From NCBI RefSeq assembly GCF_964019385.1, contig NC_088649.1, forward strand, positions 19,677,052 to 19,741,051: a stretch of 64,000 bases of DNA. Direction: 5' to 3'. The position numbers and the translations under genes are program-made. Below are positions 21,418 to 31,291 of the stretch, one piece after another (position 1 is the stretch's first letter; each line of letters begins with the position of its first letter). Source of the DNA: Sycon ciliatum. Lineage: Eukaryota > Porifera > Calcarea > Leucosolenida > Sycettidae. The notes beneath the pieces were generated by a model. The model was not told the DNA's origin, did not search any database, and was given only the letters and a program-made list of their open reading frames with translations.

Positions 21418-21717
21418 ATGTATAATAATAATAATGACAGTTCGCATTTCACTCATTGCATGAGGTCAACGCATCTGTTAACAATTTCGAGCCAAGCAGC
21501 TCTATCAGAAGCAGATTGCACAGCATCCAGAAGCGACAGATTAATGCATTGTAAGTCTTTCTTGACAACGTCGATCCATCTCAGACGTGGCCGTCCTCGG
21601 GGTCGTCGTATGTCTGTTGTGTTGATCGACATTAGGAGGGCTTGGAAAGAGGACGATTCTTCGCCTTCCCTCACTACATGGCCGAACCACAGCAGTCTCC
21701 GTTGCCTGCAGACTTGG
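21418..21717 (-). mobile_element. LINE 3' fragment inside recombinase
   Basis: On the minus strand it reads RRLLWFGHVVREGE, then RPRGRPRLRWIDVVKKDL and AAWLEIVNRCVD before a stop and an (ATT)n tail at 21420-21433. This is the typical C-terminus of a LINE ORF2. About 300 bp, strongly 5'-truncated. It splits the recombinase catalytic domain. Confidence 0.8.
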
Positions 21718-22236
21718 GATATGCTGCTTGCATTTTACGGCTTCCTTCGCTGTTCCGAGTTTACAGGGGAGACTCGGAGTGCTGATGCTCGACTCGCAGA
21801 TGGCAACATGCAGCTGTTCCTGCCAAAGTCAAAAACAGATCCACTGGGCAGTGGGGTCACAGTGTTCGTTGGCCGAGCCACGCAACCGTACTGCCCCGTA
21901 GCAGCGATGACAGCATACCTGCTCACTACCCGCCATCATCCATCCACTGGGCCACTGTTTGTGCTCTCAGATGGACAGAAGCTTACTCGTGCGGCATTTA
22001 CCACCACTGTACGTTCATTGCTGGCAGCATCTGGCGTGCCAAACCTGCACCTGTATTCCGGGCACTCGTTCCGCATTGGTGCTGCTACGACAGCCGCAAT
22101 GGCCGGTGTGCCCGACTCTCTGATCCGCGCTGCTGGACGCTGGAAGAGTGATGTATGTTTGCGGTACATGCGTATGCCAGCATCCCTTAAGTACAGTGTG
22201 TCGTCACAGCTTGCAAAGGTTAGCCATTTGGTCTGA
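21718..22236 (+). pseudogene. Ngaro tyrosine recombinase, catalytic part
   Basis: Frame resumes with MLLAFYGFLRCSEFTG. Catalytic residues are visible: Arg in FLRCSEF, HxxR in GHSFRIGAATTAA, then GRWKSDVCLRYM with the late-position Trp and nucleophile Tyr. The enzyme would integrate the circular DNA form by site-specific strand exchange instead of a DDE reaction. The stop at 22234-22236 is just before B1. Confidence 0.85.
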
Positions 22237-22281
22237 ATTTTGGCCTATCAATTCCGAATATTTACGTGGTGTGCTGGATTC

Positions 22282-22543
22282 GCGGATGTTCGCTCACAAC
22301 TGGTTTGCCCTGTTTGCTTGCTTGCGACTCAGTTGCAGAGTCATTGCCTGTTCGCGACTCAGCAGAGTCTTTTCGCGTTGCGACTCATTTGCCGAGTCAC
22401 GTGACATTGCACCAGTTGTTCGAATCCAGCACTCCACCTATCCAATTTAACTCAACCAGACTATTCTGTGTGTGCTCGTTCATGCGTGTGGGTCCGCATG
22501 CACGCGCATGGACATGTCCGGCTGTGTGAAGCACGGGCTAATG
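22282..22543 (+). repeat. Ngaro split direct repeat B1
   Basis: 262 bp beginning GCGGATGTTCGCTCACAACT and near-identical to B2. It joins A2 directly through the shared ATG (22541-22543). Confidence 0.9.
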
Positions 22544-22814
22544 GCGCACTAGCCAGTGGCTAGAGCGTCTTAGCGCCGCATGAACACCTGCCAGCTGGCA
22601 GCTTGATTACACTAATCAATCACGCAGATTCACGTAGCTAATCAGTAATCTACAGCGCAGCTCCGAAACTGCGCCAAGAGAGGTTGCAGCTCACACCTCG
22701 TATTTCTTCCACTCCAAACTTTTCCCACGTGCCTTGCTTTGAGTGTTGCCTTTGTGAAAGTAGAGTCCGCTGCTGTTGCCTGGCTTTCACAGTTTTGCTC
22801 CTTGCTTTTTCTTC
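22541..22814 (+). repeat. Ngaro split direct repeat A2
   Basis: 274-bp copy of A1 with a few substitutions. After it, 22815-22975 is a short unique spacer with an A-rich run at 22927-22947. Confidence 0.9.
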
Positions 22815-22975
22815 CCCACCAACACCCACCCTATAGCTGTTGCTCTATGTTAACATGTTGCTATATTCTCTGCAGCCTATGTGGTCTGCACTTGCATCCG
22901 CTGTAACTTGCCATATTCAATTCTTTAAAAAAAAAACGAAAAAAAACATACAAGTAAAATAAAACATTGGGGAGT

Positions 22976-23237
22976 GCGGATGTTCGCTCACAACTGGTTT
23001 GCCCTGTTTGCTTGCTTGCGACTCAGTTGCAGAGTCATTGCCTGTTCGCGACTCAGCAGAGTCTTTTCGCGTTGCGACTCATTTGCCGAGTCACGTGACA
23101 TTGCACCAGTTGTTCGAATCCAGCACTCCACCTATCCAATTTAACTCAACCAGACTATTCTGTGTGTGCTCGTTCATGCGTGTGGGTCCGCATGCACGCG
23201 CATGGACATGTCCGGCTGTGTGAAGCACGGGCTAATG
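22976..23237 (+). repeat. Ngaro split direct repeat B2
   Basis: Copy of B1 ending GCACGGGCTAATG, where it rejoins the interrupted LINE. Confidence 0.9.
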
Positions 23238-23970
23238 ATCATTTCCCCCGGCCGAAACCCCACGACGCACCCAAGTGTCATTAGTCTTCAAGGTGAGCCA
23301 CTTAATTTTGTGACCGAAACTCGTCTCCTAGGGTTTACCGGGTTTACCGGGTGTTAGCGGCCGTCGTGAGTTCCCTTCGGGAACGGACACGATAATTTAC
23401 TTTTTACTTATGCATTTTACTTTTTTTAGAAAAGTATCCCAGAAGGTGGGTGTCTTATACGTCGCACCTTCCGGCAACTGAGCGAACTTGCACGCCGCCA
23501 ATACATCCTGTCTGTCGTTTTTCCTGACATTATGTACTGCATCTGCTCCTTCGTCACACTCATTACTGTTAAGGATCACAATCGCCTTGTAAGCGTGTAC
23601 AATAGAGCTATCCGAGCGGCTTGTGGGGCTTCGAGCCGGGACAGTATTTCTGGTCTTCTGAAAACCCCTGGACTACTATTTTCTGGTGTCAACTGGGAAG
23701 TTCATTTTCATTAATCATATTCTTCGCCCTTTCCCTATATTTGCATCGTTATTCCCAGCCCCGCAATCTACCCGGAGCACGCGTAGTCGCGACACACATG
23801 ATATCCCTTTTATTTAAAATGCCGAACAACCCTCGGTCAAAAATCCTTTGTGCTTCGTGCTGCTCTGTTTTTTTAATGCTCTACCTAATGACTTGAAATC
23901 CTCTTTGTTTACCTCTCAGTTCGATCGTGGTTTTAAGCGCTTATTGGATGATCCAGTTTGGTTTGAATGA
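23238..23970 (+). mobile_element. Degenerate LINE RT C-terminal part, 3' side of Ngaro
   Basis: Continues the LINE reading frame begun at 14742: IISPGRNPTTHPS, then LQGEPLNFVTETRLLGFT. Further on, in shifted frames, are NPRSKILCASC and, in the alternative frame, ALPNDLKSSLFTSQFDRGFK, which is CR1/Jockey-like. Several frameshifts and stops show it is old. No clear 3' tail was seen. Confidence 0.65.
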
Positions 23971-24291
23971 TATCGTGCAATTTTGTTTGACAACGTTGGC
24001 AACGTTTAGTCTCTCACCAGCTATATATTGCCCAGGTTCAGCATACGTTTTTCTTCTTTTCTCTTTATGTTCACCATTCATCCCCCCATTATTTCTTCTA
24101 AACATTTACACTGATGTATATACATTGTTTATACACACTGTTGTGAATTGCAGCAGAAATCCAAGAGAGCTCGATACAGGGAAGGTAGAGCCGTGACACA
24201 CTAGTCAGAACAACAGATGGCCTGATCAGTCACAACTTAAAGTTCCATGCCATCTCAGGCACTCATCAGGTGATATGAATATCAAGAAAAA

Positions 24292-25020
24292 CGAGAGAGC
24301 TTGGAAGCTCAGGGCCCTCCGCTACGCTTTTTTCCCTTGATGTCCTAGACAAAAAAAAGCATAATTATGGATGTTATAAAGTCTTATAAATTTCTACTTT
24401 TAGTTTTAGACATAACCTGGGATTCGAACCCGCACTATCGCCCTAGATGCATCCCCCGATACACTTCACATACATACTAATTCTTCCAAGTTGCTTCACG
24501 TTATGACCTTGTATTTGAAAGCCCTATTTGAATATGCATTGTCGCCAGCCGTCTTTGAATGTCCCGTACGGTACGGGACAGGTACGGGACAGGTACGGGG
24601 CAGGTACGGGGCAGGTACGGGGCAGGTACGGGACAGGTACGGTCGAGGGTAATACGACACCGTCTACTGCCTTGATGACGGCAAAACGGGACAGGTACGG
24701 GGCAGGTACGGGACAGGTACGGTCGACTGTAATACGACACCGTCTACTACCTTGATGACGGCAAAAAAAGAATAGGGATGTTATACATTTTTCAAGTCTC
24801 CTATTTTTTCAGGGATTCGACCTACATTCATTCCCCCATACACTTCGCAAAAGTTCGCATTCATACTCATTCTTCCAAGTTGCTTCACGTTATGATCTTA
24901 CGTTTGAAAGCCCTATTTGAATATTGCGGCGAGCTGTATGTGGCCAGCTGTGTTTGATGGCACGGTACGGTACGGGACAGATACGGGATAGCGCCAGGCG
25001 TGACACAAACAAACACCAAA
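24292..25020. repeat. Foldback repeat unit 3
   Basis: Same family as 13341-13956, here enlarged in the centre by a minisatellite (24565-24730). The right arm ends early at ACACAAACAAACACCAAA, directly followed by the next unit at 25021. Confidence 0.7.
24565..24730. repeat. GGGACAGGTAC minisatellite
   Basis: About eleven copies of an 11-bp motif GG(A/G)CAGGTACG, expanded from the GTACGGTACC-rich palindrome centre of the foldback unit, with a 50-bp interruption (24642-24686). Confidence 0.8.
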
Positions 25021-25375
25021 CGAGAGAGCTTGGAAGCTCAGGGCCCTACGCTATGCTTTTTTGCCTTGATGACCTAGACAAAAAAAGCATAGGGATGTTA
25101 TAAATTCTTTAAAAAAATCCGCCGCAATATTCAAATAGGGCTTTCAAACGCAAGATCATAACGTGAAGCAACTTGGAAGAATGGGTATGAATGCGAAGTG
25201 TATGGGGGAATGCATGTAGGGCGATAGTGCGGGTTCGAATCCCAGGATATGCCTGAAAAAATAGGAGAATTGAAAATTTTATAACATCCCCATGATTTTT
25301 TTGCCGTCAGATACGGGATAGCGCAAGGCGTGACACAAAGAAACAAACAAACACACACACACACAAATACCAAAA
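25021..25375. repeat. Foldback repeat unit 4, internally deleted
   Basis: Has the CGAGAGAGCTTGG head and the right arm with GGGTTCGAATCCC but lacks most of the left arm and the centre. Ends in (AAAC)n and (AC)n. Confidence 0.7.
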
Positions 25376-25586
25376 TTAATTAAAGCTGTGTGGACCCTGG
25401 CTAGCGCCAGGCGTTACTGAAGTAACGTCTTCTGCATAGCTACGGGAATAAAAGCTGTGTGGACCCTGGCTAGCGCCAGACGTTACTGAAGTAACGTCTT
25501 CTGCTTAGCTACGGGAATTAAAGCTGTGTGGACCCTGGCTAGCGCCAGACGTTACTGAAGTAACGTCTTCTGCATAGCTACGGGAA
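25376..25586. repeat. 67-bp tandem repeat, three copies
   Basis: Three units of the AGACGTTACTGAAGTAACGT-containing repeat between foldback units 4 and 5. Members differ by single substitutions (GGCGTTACT, CTGCTTAGC). Confidence 0.85.
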
Positions 25587-26210
25587 CGAGAGAGCTTGGA
25601 AGCTCAGGGCCCTACGCTATGCTTTTTTGCCTTGATGACCTAGACAAAAAAAGCTTAGGGATGTTATAAATTCTTTAAAAAAATCATTTTTTTAAAGACA
25701 TAACCTGGGATTCGAACCCGCACTATTGCGCGCCCTGCATGCATCCCCCGATACACTTCGCATATATACTAATTCTTCCAAGTTGTTTCACATTGTGATC
25801 TTGCATTTGAAAGCCCTATTTGAATATGCATTGTGGCCAGCCGTCTTTGATGGCACGGTACGGTAGTGGATAGGTACGGGACAGGTACGATCGAGGGCAA
25901 TACGACACCGTCTCCCGTACCGTACCGTACCATCAAACACAGCTGGCCACATACAGCTGCCCGCAATATTTAAATAGGGCTTTCAAACGCAAGATAATAA
26001 CGTGAAGCAACTTGGAAGAATGGGTATGAATGCGAAGTGTATGGGGGAATGCATGTAGGGCGATAGTGCGGGTTCGAATCCTAGGATTTGCCTGAAAAAA
26101 ATAGGAAAACGAAAAATTTATAACATCCTATGCTTTTTTGCCGTCAGATACGGATAGCGCCAGGCGTGACACAAACAAACAAACAAACACACAACCACAC
26201 AAATACCGAA
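25587..26210. repeat. Foldback repeat unit 5
   Basis: Near full-length unit with both box-B-like arms and (AAAC)n end. It abuts unit 6. Confidence 0.75.
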
Positions 26211-26796
26211 CGAGAGAGCTTGGAAGCTCAGGGCCCTGCGCTATGCTTTTTTGCCTTGATGACCTAGACAAAAAAAAGCATAGGGATGTTTTCTTTAAAA
26301 AAATCCTTTTTTTAAAACCTGGGATTCGAACCCGCACTATCGCGCGCCCTGCATGCAGCCCCCGATACACTTCGCATACATACTAATTCTTCCAAGTTGT
26401 TTCACATTGTGATCTTGCATTTGAAAGCCCTATTTGAATATGCATTGTGGCCAGCCATCTTTCAGCCATCTTTGATGGCAAGGTACGGTAGGGAATAGGT
26501 ACGGGACAGGTACGATCGAGGGTAATACGACACCGTCTAGCTGCCCGCAATATTCAAATAGGGCTTTCAAACGCAAGATTAACGTGAAGCAACTTGGAAG
26601 AATGGGTATGAATGCGAAGTGTATGGGGGAATGCATGTAGGGCGATAGTGCGGGTTCGAATCCCAGGATATGCCTGAAAAAAAAGGAGAATTGAAAAATT
26701 TATAACATCCTATGCTTTTTTGCCGTCAGATACGGATAGCGCCAGGCGTGACACAAACAAACAAACAAACAAACACACAAACAAACAAATACCAAA
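26211..26796. repeat. Foldback repeat unit 6
   Basis: Near full-length unit with a shortened centre (CACCGTCTAGCTGCCCGCAA). Followed directly by a truncated head. Confidence 0.75.
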
Positions 26797-27090
26797 CGAG
26801 AGAGCTTGGAAGCTCAGGGCCCTGCGCTATGCTTTGTTGCCTAGCTCATCGTGCATGTTGTTAGAACTGATGGAAAAGTTTTTTTCCTTTGATTAGCTAC
26901 ATCATTGTATTGCAAAAACGTTTCAATGAGTTACTGAAGTAACGTCTTCTGCATAGCTATGGGACCGGCGCTGACTCTGCCGATCACGGTCGTTCGTCTT
27001 CTTCTTCTTATTATACTGACGGCAACTAACATCCATTCTAATTGCATTTACTCGTCTCCCTACTTCGTATTTCTTTCCAGAAAATCTCCC
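26797..27090. repeat. Foldback head joined to 11578-type repeat
   Basis: Head CGAGAGAGCTTGG continues into the same unrelated sequence seen after the head at 11578 (GCTCATCGTGCATGTTGTTA, and GTTACTGAAGTAACGTCTTC). Two loci share this junction, so the head with this downstream sequence is itself a repeat. Confidence 0.6.
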
Positions 27091-27299
27091 CATACAGCAG
27101 GGAGTCGTTTACATAATATGACTCCCTGCTATACATCTACATGACTGTATACACGTTATAATAATTATGCTATCGGCCTACATGCGATTCCCGGGCTGTT
27201 CGACAGGCGGCCCAGCCAACCTGCTAGTGGGATCTCGGCCTCGCACACAAATCCACTCAAAATGTTACTGCACTGAATGCATTCCCCGATACACTTCGC

Positions 27300-27650
27300 A
27301 TATATACTCATTCTCTTGATGGTACCGTACACTTGATGGTACGGGACAGGTACGGGATAGCGCCAGGCATGCTGATGGCACAAACAAACAAAAATATTGT
27401 GGCCAGCTGTCTTTGTTGGTACGGTACGGTACGGGACAGATACAGGATAGCGCCAGGCGTGACACAAACAAACAAACAAACAAACAAACAAACAAACAAA
27501 CAAACAAACACCAAATTAAAGCTGTGTGGACCCTGGCTAGCGCCAGACGTTACTGAAGTAACGTCTTCTGCATAGCTACGGGAATTAAAGCTGTGTGGAC
27601 CCTGGCGCCAGACGTTACTGAAGTAACGTCTTCTGCATAGCTACGGGAAT
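27300..27650. repeat. Deleted foldback unit, (AAAC)n and two 67-bp repeats
   Basis: GTACGGTACGGGACAG-like centre, then GCGCCAGGCGTGACAC and about ten AAAC repeats, then two copies of the 67-bp unit (27515-27650; the second is short by a few bases in CTAGCGCC). Confidence 0.7.
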
Positions 27651-27721
27651 AACCCACTATTTAAAGCCCAGTATGGCGGGACAAGGGTAACAGAAAGCGC
27701 TAGGGGCGCTATCAACAATTT

Positions 27722-28330
27722 ATATTTTTTATTTTTTACTAAGGCCACAGCTTCCAATCATGACATGCAAAGCAGCGGTGCAGCATCGCAGACATGAATC
27801 ATTATCAAAAGCAATAATGTGATATTTTGGAGCAATCGTATTTGGTTTTAGTCGTAGACGCCACCATTGGACTTGTAGACGTTCTTGCAAAGGTCCTTCC
27901 ACTCCCCTCTGCCCTGTACAATCTCCCGGAGGGAGAGGAGATCAGACAACGTCTTGAGTCCCCTCCGCCCCACTCTCTGCCGGTCACGGGATAGCACGAT
28001 AGGCAGAGTCGTTCTTGGCCGTCCTCTCCACACTTTTTCCTTCACCTGGTAGTAGTTAATCATAGCCGCCACAGCAGGACATCCGTCAGGCATGCGCAGT
28101 ATATGGCCAAAGAGTGCAGCATCACACTCACGACTACAAATTTCCTGGTGCACATCGACATCGGTGTCAGTGGGGCCTCCCGCTGTCGATCCTGTTGACG
28201 GGCGGACAGGTCGGTGTGAATCCTGAACGGCAACCGAGCCTTTCGCGTTGGGGGATCTCGGCGGTGGGTCTCGCCTCGCCTGCACACATGGACATTGCGA
28301 CATCATACTTCAGTATAGTATAAGGGGAAA
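27722..28330 (-). mobile_element. LINE C-terminal fragment
   Basis: Minus-strand frame at 28306-27848 contains ALFGHILRMPDGCPA, then RGRPRTTLPIVLSRD and REIVQGRGEWKDL, the conserved C-terminal tail of a LINE ORF2 protein. After the stop the sequence runs into the CAAAGCAGCGG/CTAAGGCCACAGC block and an A-rich tail (T-rich on the plus strand, 27720-27736). This identifies the tail blocks at 1991 and 8907 as the same LINE family. 5'-truncated. Confidence 0.75.
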
Positions 28331-28359
28331 TCGATCGTGATTAGGCTATAAGTTAACGG

Positions 28360-28990
28360 TCAACAGGTCTTGGCGGTGCGCCGGTGTACTATAGTAGAAT
28401 GACCACCCAGCAGATGGACCCCCGGGCATTGTACTATATAGTAGAGTGACCCCGGGGGCAATCTACTATTATAGTACAATGACCGGGGGGGGTCGTAGAT
28501 TGCCCCCTGTCATTCTACTACAGAGTCCACCAGACTTGTCTTTCCGCACGTGCAGGTAGAAAGGGATGGAGTTTACACCACAGATTCCACGTGGACATTA
28601 TGGATTGTGGCAAGAGTCCGGGGTTATGTACTCTTGATTGTGGGAATATGTGGTGAAAAGTCCACAACATTTGTACATAGGTCGCGCACTTTTCCTCTTT
28701 AGGAGACATGAACATCCCACCTTGTGTTGGATTGTTTTTGTTTTGGAGTTGGAAGAAAGTTTGCAAGTTCAGTGTTCCTTTGCGTTTTCTGTGTGCTCCT
28801 TGCTCCTTTTGGATTATTCAGGAGTTCAGGAGTTCACGGACCTCTACTAAAATAGCGGCCGAGGGGGGTCGTTCTACTATAATAGAGTGACCCCGGGGGC
28901 AATCTACTATAGTAAAATGACCGGGGGGCCTTCCACTACGGGGGTCATTCTACTATAATGACACCGGCAAGGGGGTCAGATTTCAGTTGG
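28360..28990. repeat. Composite MITE-like repeat with CTACTATAGTAG motifs
   Basis: Two clusters (28380-28545 and 28850-28985) of phrases such as TCTACTATAATAGAGTGACC, each near GGGGGC/CCCCGGG blocks, flank about 300 bp of unique sequence. The right end, GGGGGTCAGATTTCAGTTGG, resembles an end of the hairpin MITE at 11393-11473. The outline suggests a TIR element with subterminal repeats. Confidence 0.45.
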
Positions 28991-29329
28991 CAGAACTATA
29001 CATGTACGTGAGTGGGTATGTTGGGGTGGGTATGTTGGGGTGGGTATGTTAAGTGACCACATACCCACACCCATAACATTTCCATGTACAGTGCCTTTCT
29101 CACATTTACAGGGTGTACAATGTGAGATGTCTTCCACTGTCATTCGCATCTTCCCGAAATAAATCAATACCATACCATAGCATACCACTGTGAAGAATAT
29201 CTTTTTATGGCCGACGTTGCAAAGGTGCACTTTTTAACCTCGCCAGTAATACATGTACAGGTCACTACCGGAAATAGAAACACTTAGCAAGTAGTGACAG
29301 AAAGAAGTGGAAAATTGCTGGAAAAGTCA

Positions 29330-29400
29330 AGATGGGTGCTTGCCTGCTTGGGAATCTTATGGGTGCAGGTTCGATTCCTGCTGAAACTTCTTTCTTCTCT
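29330..29400 (+). other. Weak tRNA-like B-box
   Basis: GGTTCGATTCC lies in GTGCAGGTTCGATTCCTGC, which forms a T-arm-like hairpin. No cloverleaf can be drawn, so at most this is a remnant of a tRNA-derived SINE. Confidence 0.25.
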
Positions 29401-29663
29401 TCAACTTTTTTCTTTTTCAATTGGAGAGAAATTTTCTAAGTCCCTTGAAAGTTGAAAAGCTACAACCTCTAAGTGGGTAATATAGCAAAGTATATACCCC
29501 AAGTTAAAGTGGTGAATAGTTCACGGGAATTAATGGGGGTTAATATGAGCTGGGTAAAACCAAGAGTACTCTTGTTATAACTCATGCACGAAGTCACTAG
29601 ATTACACCCGCACCAGAGATGAACGCGACAGCGCCAGACATCAATACGGTGTTGTACGGTATA

Positions 29664-30542
29664 AAGGCCGATTCATACTTCATCTCGCGTACGCCGTACG
29701 GGAAAGTCATGGCGCAACCGTCCCGCTATGGCTTTCCCGTACGCGAAATATTTGAGCCACGCGACGCGTTTACCGTTCGCGAAATGAACAGTCCTTCCCC
29801 AGACGCGCAAAAAAAGACCTCTCCCACTAATCCCGATATAACAGATTCTTGACTGATTTTTGCCGCGAAAGCGAAAAAATGTTCTCAAATTTGAGAACTG
29901 TCCTAAATTGGTTCTGAGAGATGGAAGCCGTTTTACATGGCCTACGTCGTTTTACTTGGCCCCACCTCGTTTTATTTCACACCATGTATTCTTTACGGGA
30001 CGCTCTTTCGGCAGATATATTTTTAGTGAAGTTTCGGAGAGGAGACGTATATCGAAAATGTTGTGAACGAAGCTGAAATTGGCATTTTTATGCACCTAAT
30101 TTCAAGCCGGATTATCGCCAGAGCACGCAGCGTTTTCGGCCAGCACGAAGGCGGCAACATATAGAGGTAAGCAATACCTATCACTTACAAGACAAATCTG
30201 ATCTGTTCACGACCTCCAAATACCTAAAATTCAGAACTTGCTGTGCTTGCTTGGCCCTATGTACATGTATGTTACATAGAGGATCACACACATTTGGCAA
30301 GTAGATCTACAATGCACAACATTATAATACCGTCTTCTAAGCTGTAGTCTTCACTGGTTTACAGTTTTGGATCTTTAGAGTAAAGCGTCATACAAACTTC
30401 GCTTTGCGTCAGGGAAACACGTCACAACGGCCGTTTGCGGCGAGAAAGTTGACTTGATCTTGAGTTGAGTTACTTGTTAGGACCATCGCGCGACCTTCGC
30501 CTGTGCGCATTGCGTTCATGAAATGAAGTATGAATCAGTCTT
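29664..30542. mobile_element. MITE with AAG-GATTCATACTTCAT ends
   Basis: About 880 bp. The left end AAGGCCGATTCATACTTCAT and inverted right end AAGACTGATTCATACTTCAT agree at 17 of 20 positions. No transposase ORF. Part of its interior (TCTGTTATATCGGGATTAGT on the minus strand) recurs at 37043-37133. The left flank (GACAGCGCCAGACATCAATA) is itself a repeat also present at 51898. Confidence 0.6.
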
Positions 30543-31291
30543 AAATGTGCCAGTCCATTGCTCAGTTTTACCATGTTGTTGCCTAAGTCTGTTGTGATTT
30601 ATCTTGAATCCGTAGACATTTCGCCGTATTATATTACCATCCGTTCCATAAAAATACTGGTTCTTGTGATGGCATGCACCATAAAATGACATCTGTTCTA
30701 TGGCCGTAATCATTTGCCCACCATATCTGCTACATTTAGTGAGATGTTGCCTAGGGCTGCTGCACTGTATGCATGCAGTTGTAGTTCCCACCGCCTTGAT
30801 GCTGGCGGCATATTCAACATGATATGTATGCATTGTATGCACGCCTATGGATTCGTCCTTTTCTCGTGTAAGTGTACGCTTTTAAAAGATTGTTCTGTCT
30901 AATTGAGTGATCTAGACTTGTTCTCACTTTGGACACCATATTCTTTTATGCGAAACGTTCAGAGTATAACTTCATTTCCAGGCTCTCTGGTGTGTACATT
31001 CTCTCTTGCTGTCCAGGGTTGCTGCAATGTATATGTAATTGTTGTTGAAATTTTATTTTGTATCGCAGACCAAACGGGCAATGGTGCCCTATATTATGAT
31101 GGCGATAAAGTAATGGCCGAGAGCCAAGGATACAACAAGCAAGCCTCCACGAAAGAGAGAAAAACACAGAAAACACAGACTGCAAATACTCAAAAAGAAA
31201 AAAGAGAAAGGGAAAAAAAGAAAAAGAAAGAAGAAAAAGCACAGTTGAGTCACAGTTGAGTCACGACTCCAAGTCCAAGCCTAGATGCTGG

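Larger units (their letters stand above)
14803..23237 (+). mobile_element. Ngaro-type tyrosine-recombinase retrotransposon
   Basis: About 8.4 kb including secondary insertions. It has the split direct repeat arrangement A1 - ORFs - B1 - A2 - B2: A1 14803-15076, B1 22282-22543, A2 22541-22814, B2 22976-23237. Between A1 and B1 lie gag (SAP domain and zinc fingers), RT-RNase H, and tyrosine recombinase. There is no methyltransferase domain after RNase H, which with the split repeats points to Ngaro rather than DIRS1. The gag is interrupted by a 3.1-kb TIR element and the recombinase by a LINE fragment, so this copy is inactive. It lies inside a LINE reverse transcriptase. Confidence 0.88.

Noticed and set aside
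24565..24730. CRISPR or operator array
   Set aside because: An 11-bp perfect tandem minisatellite with no spacers.
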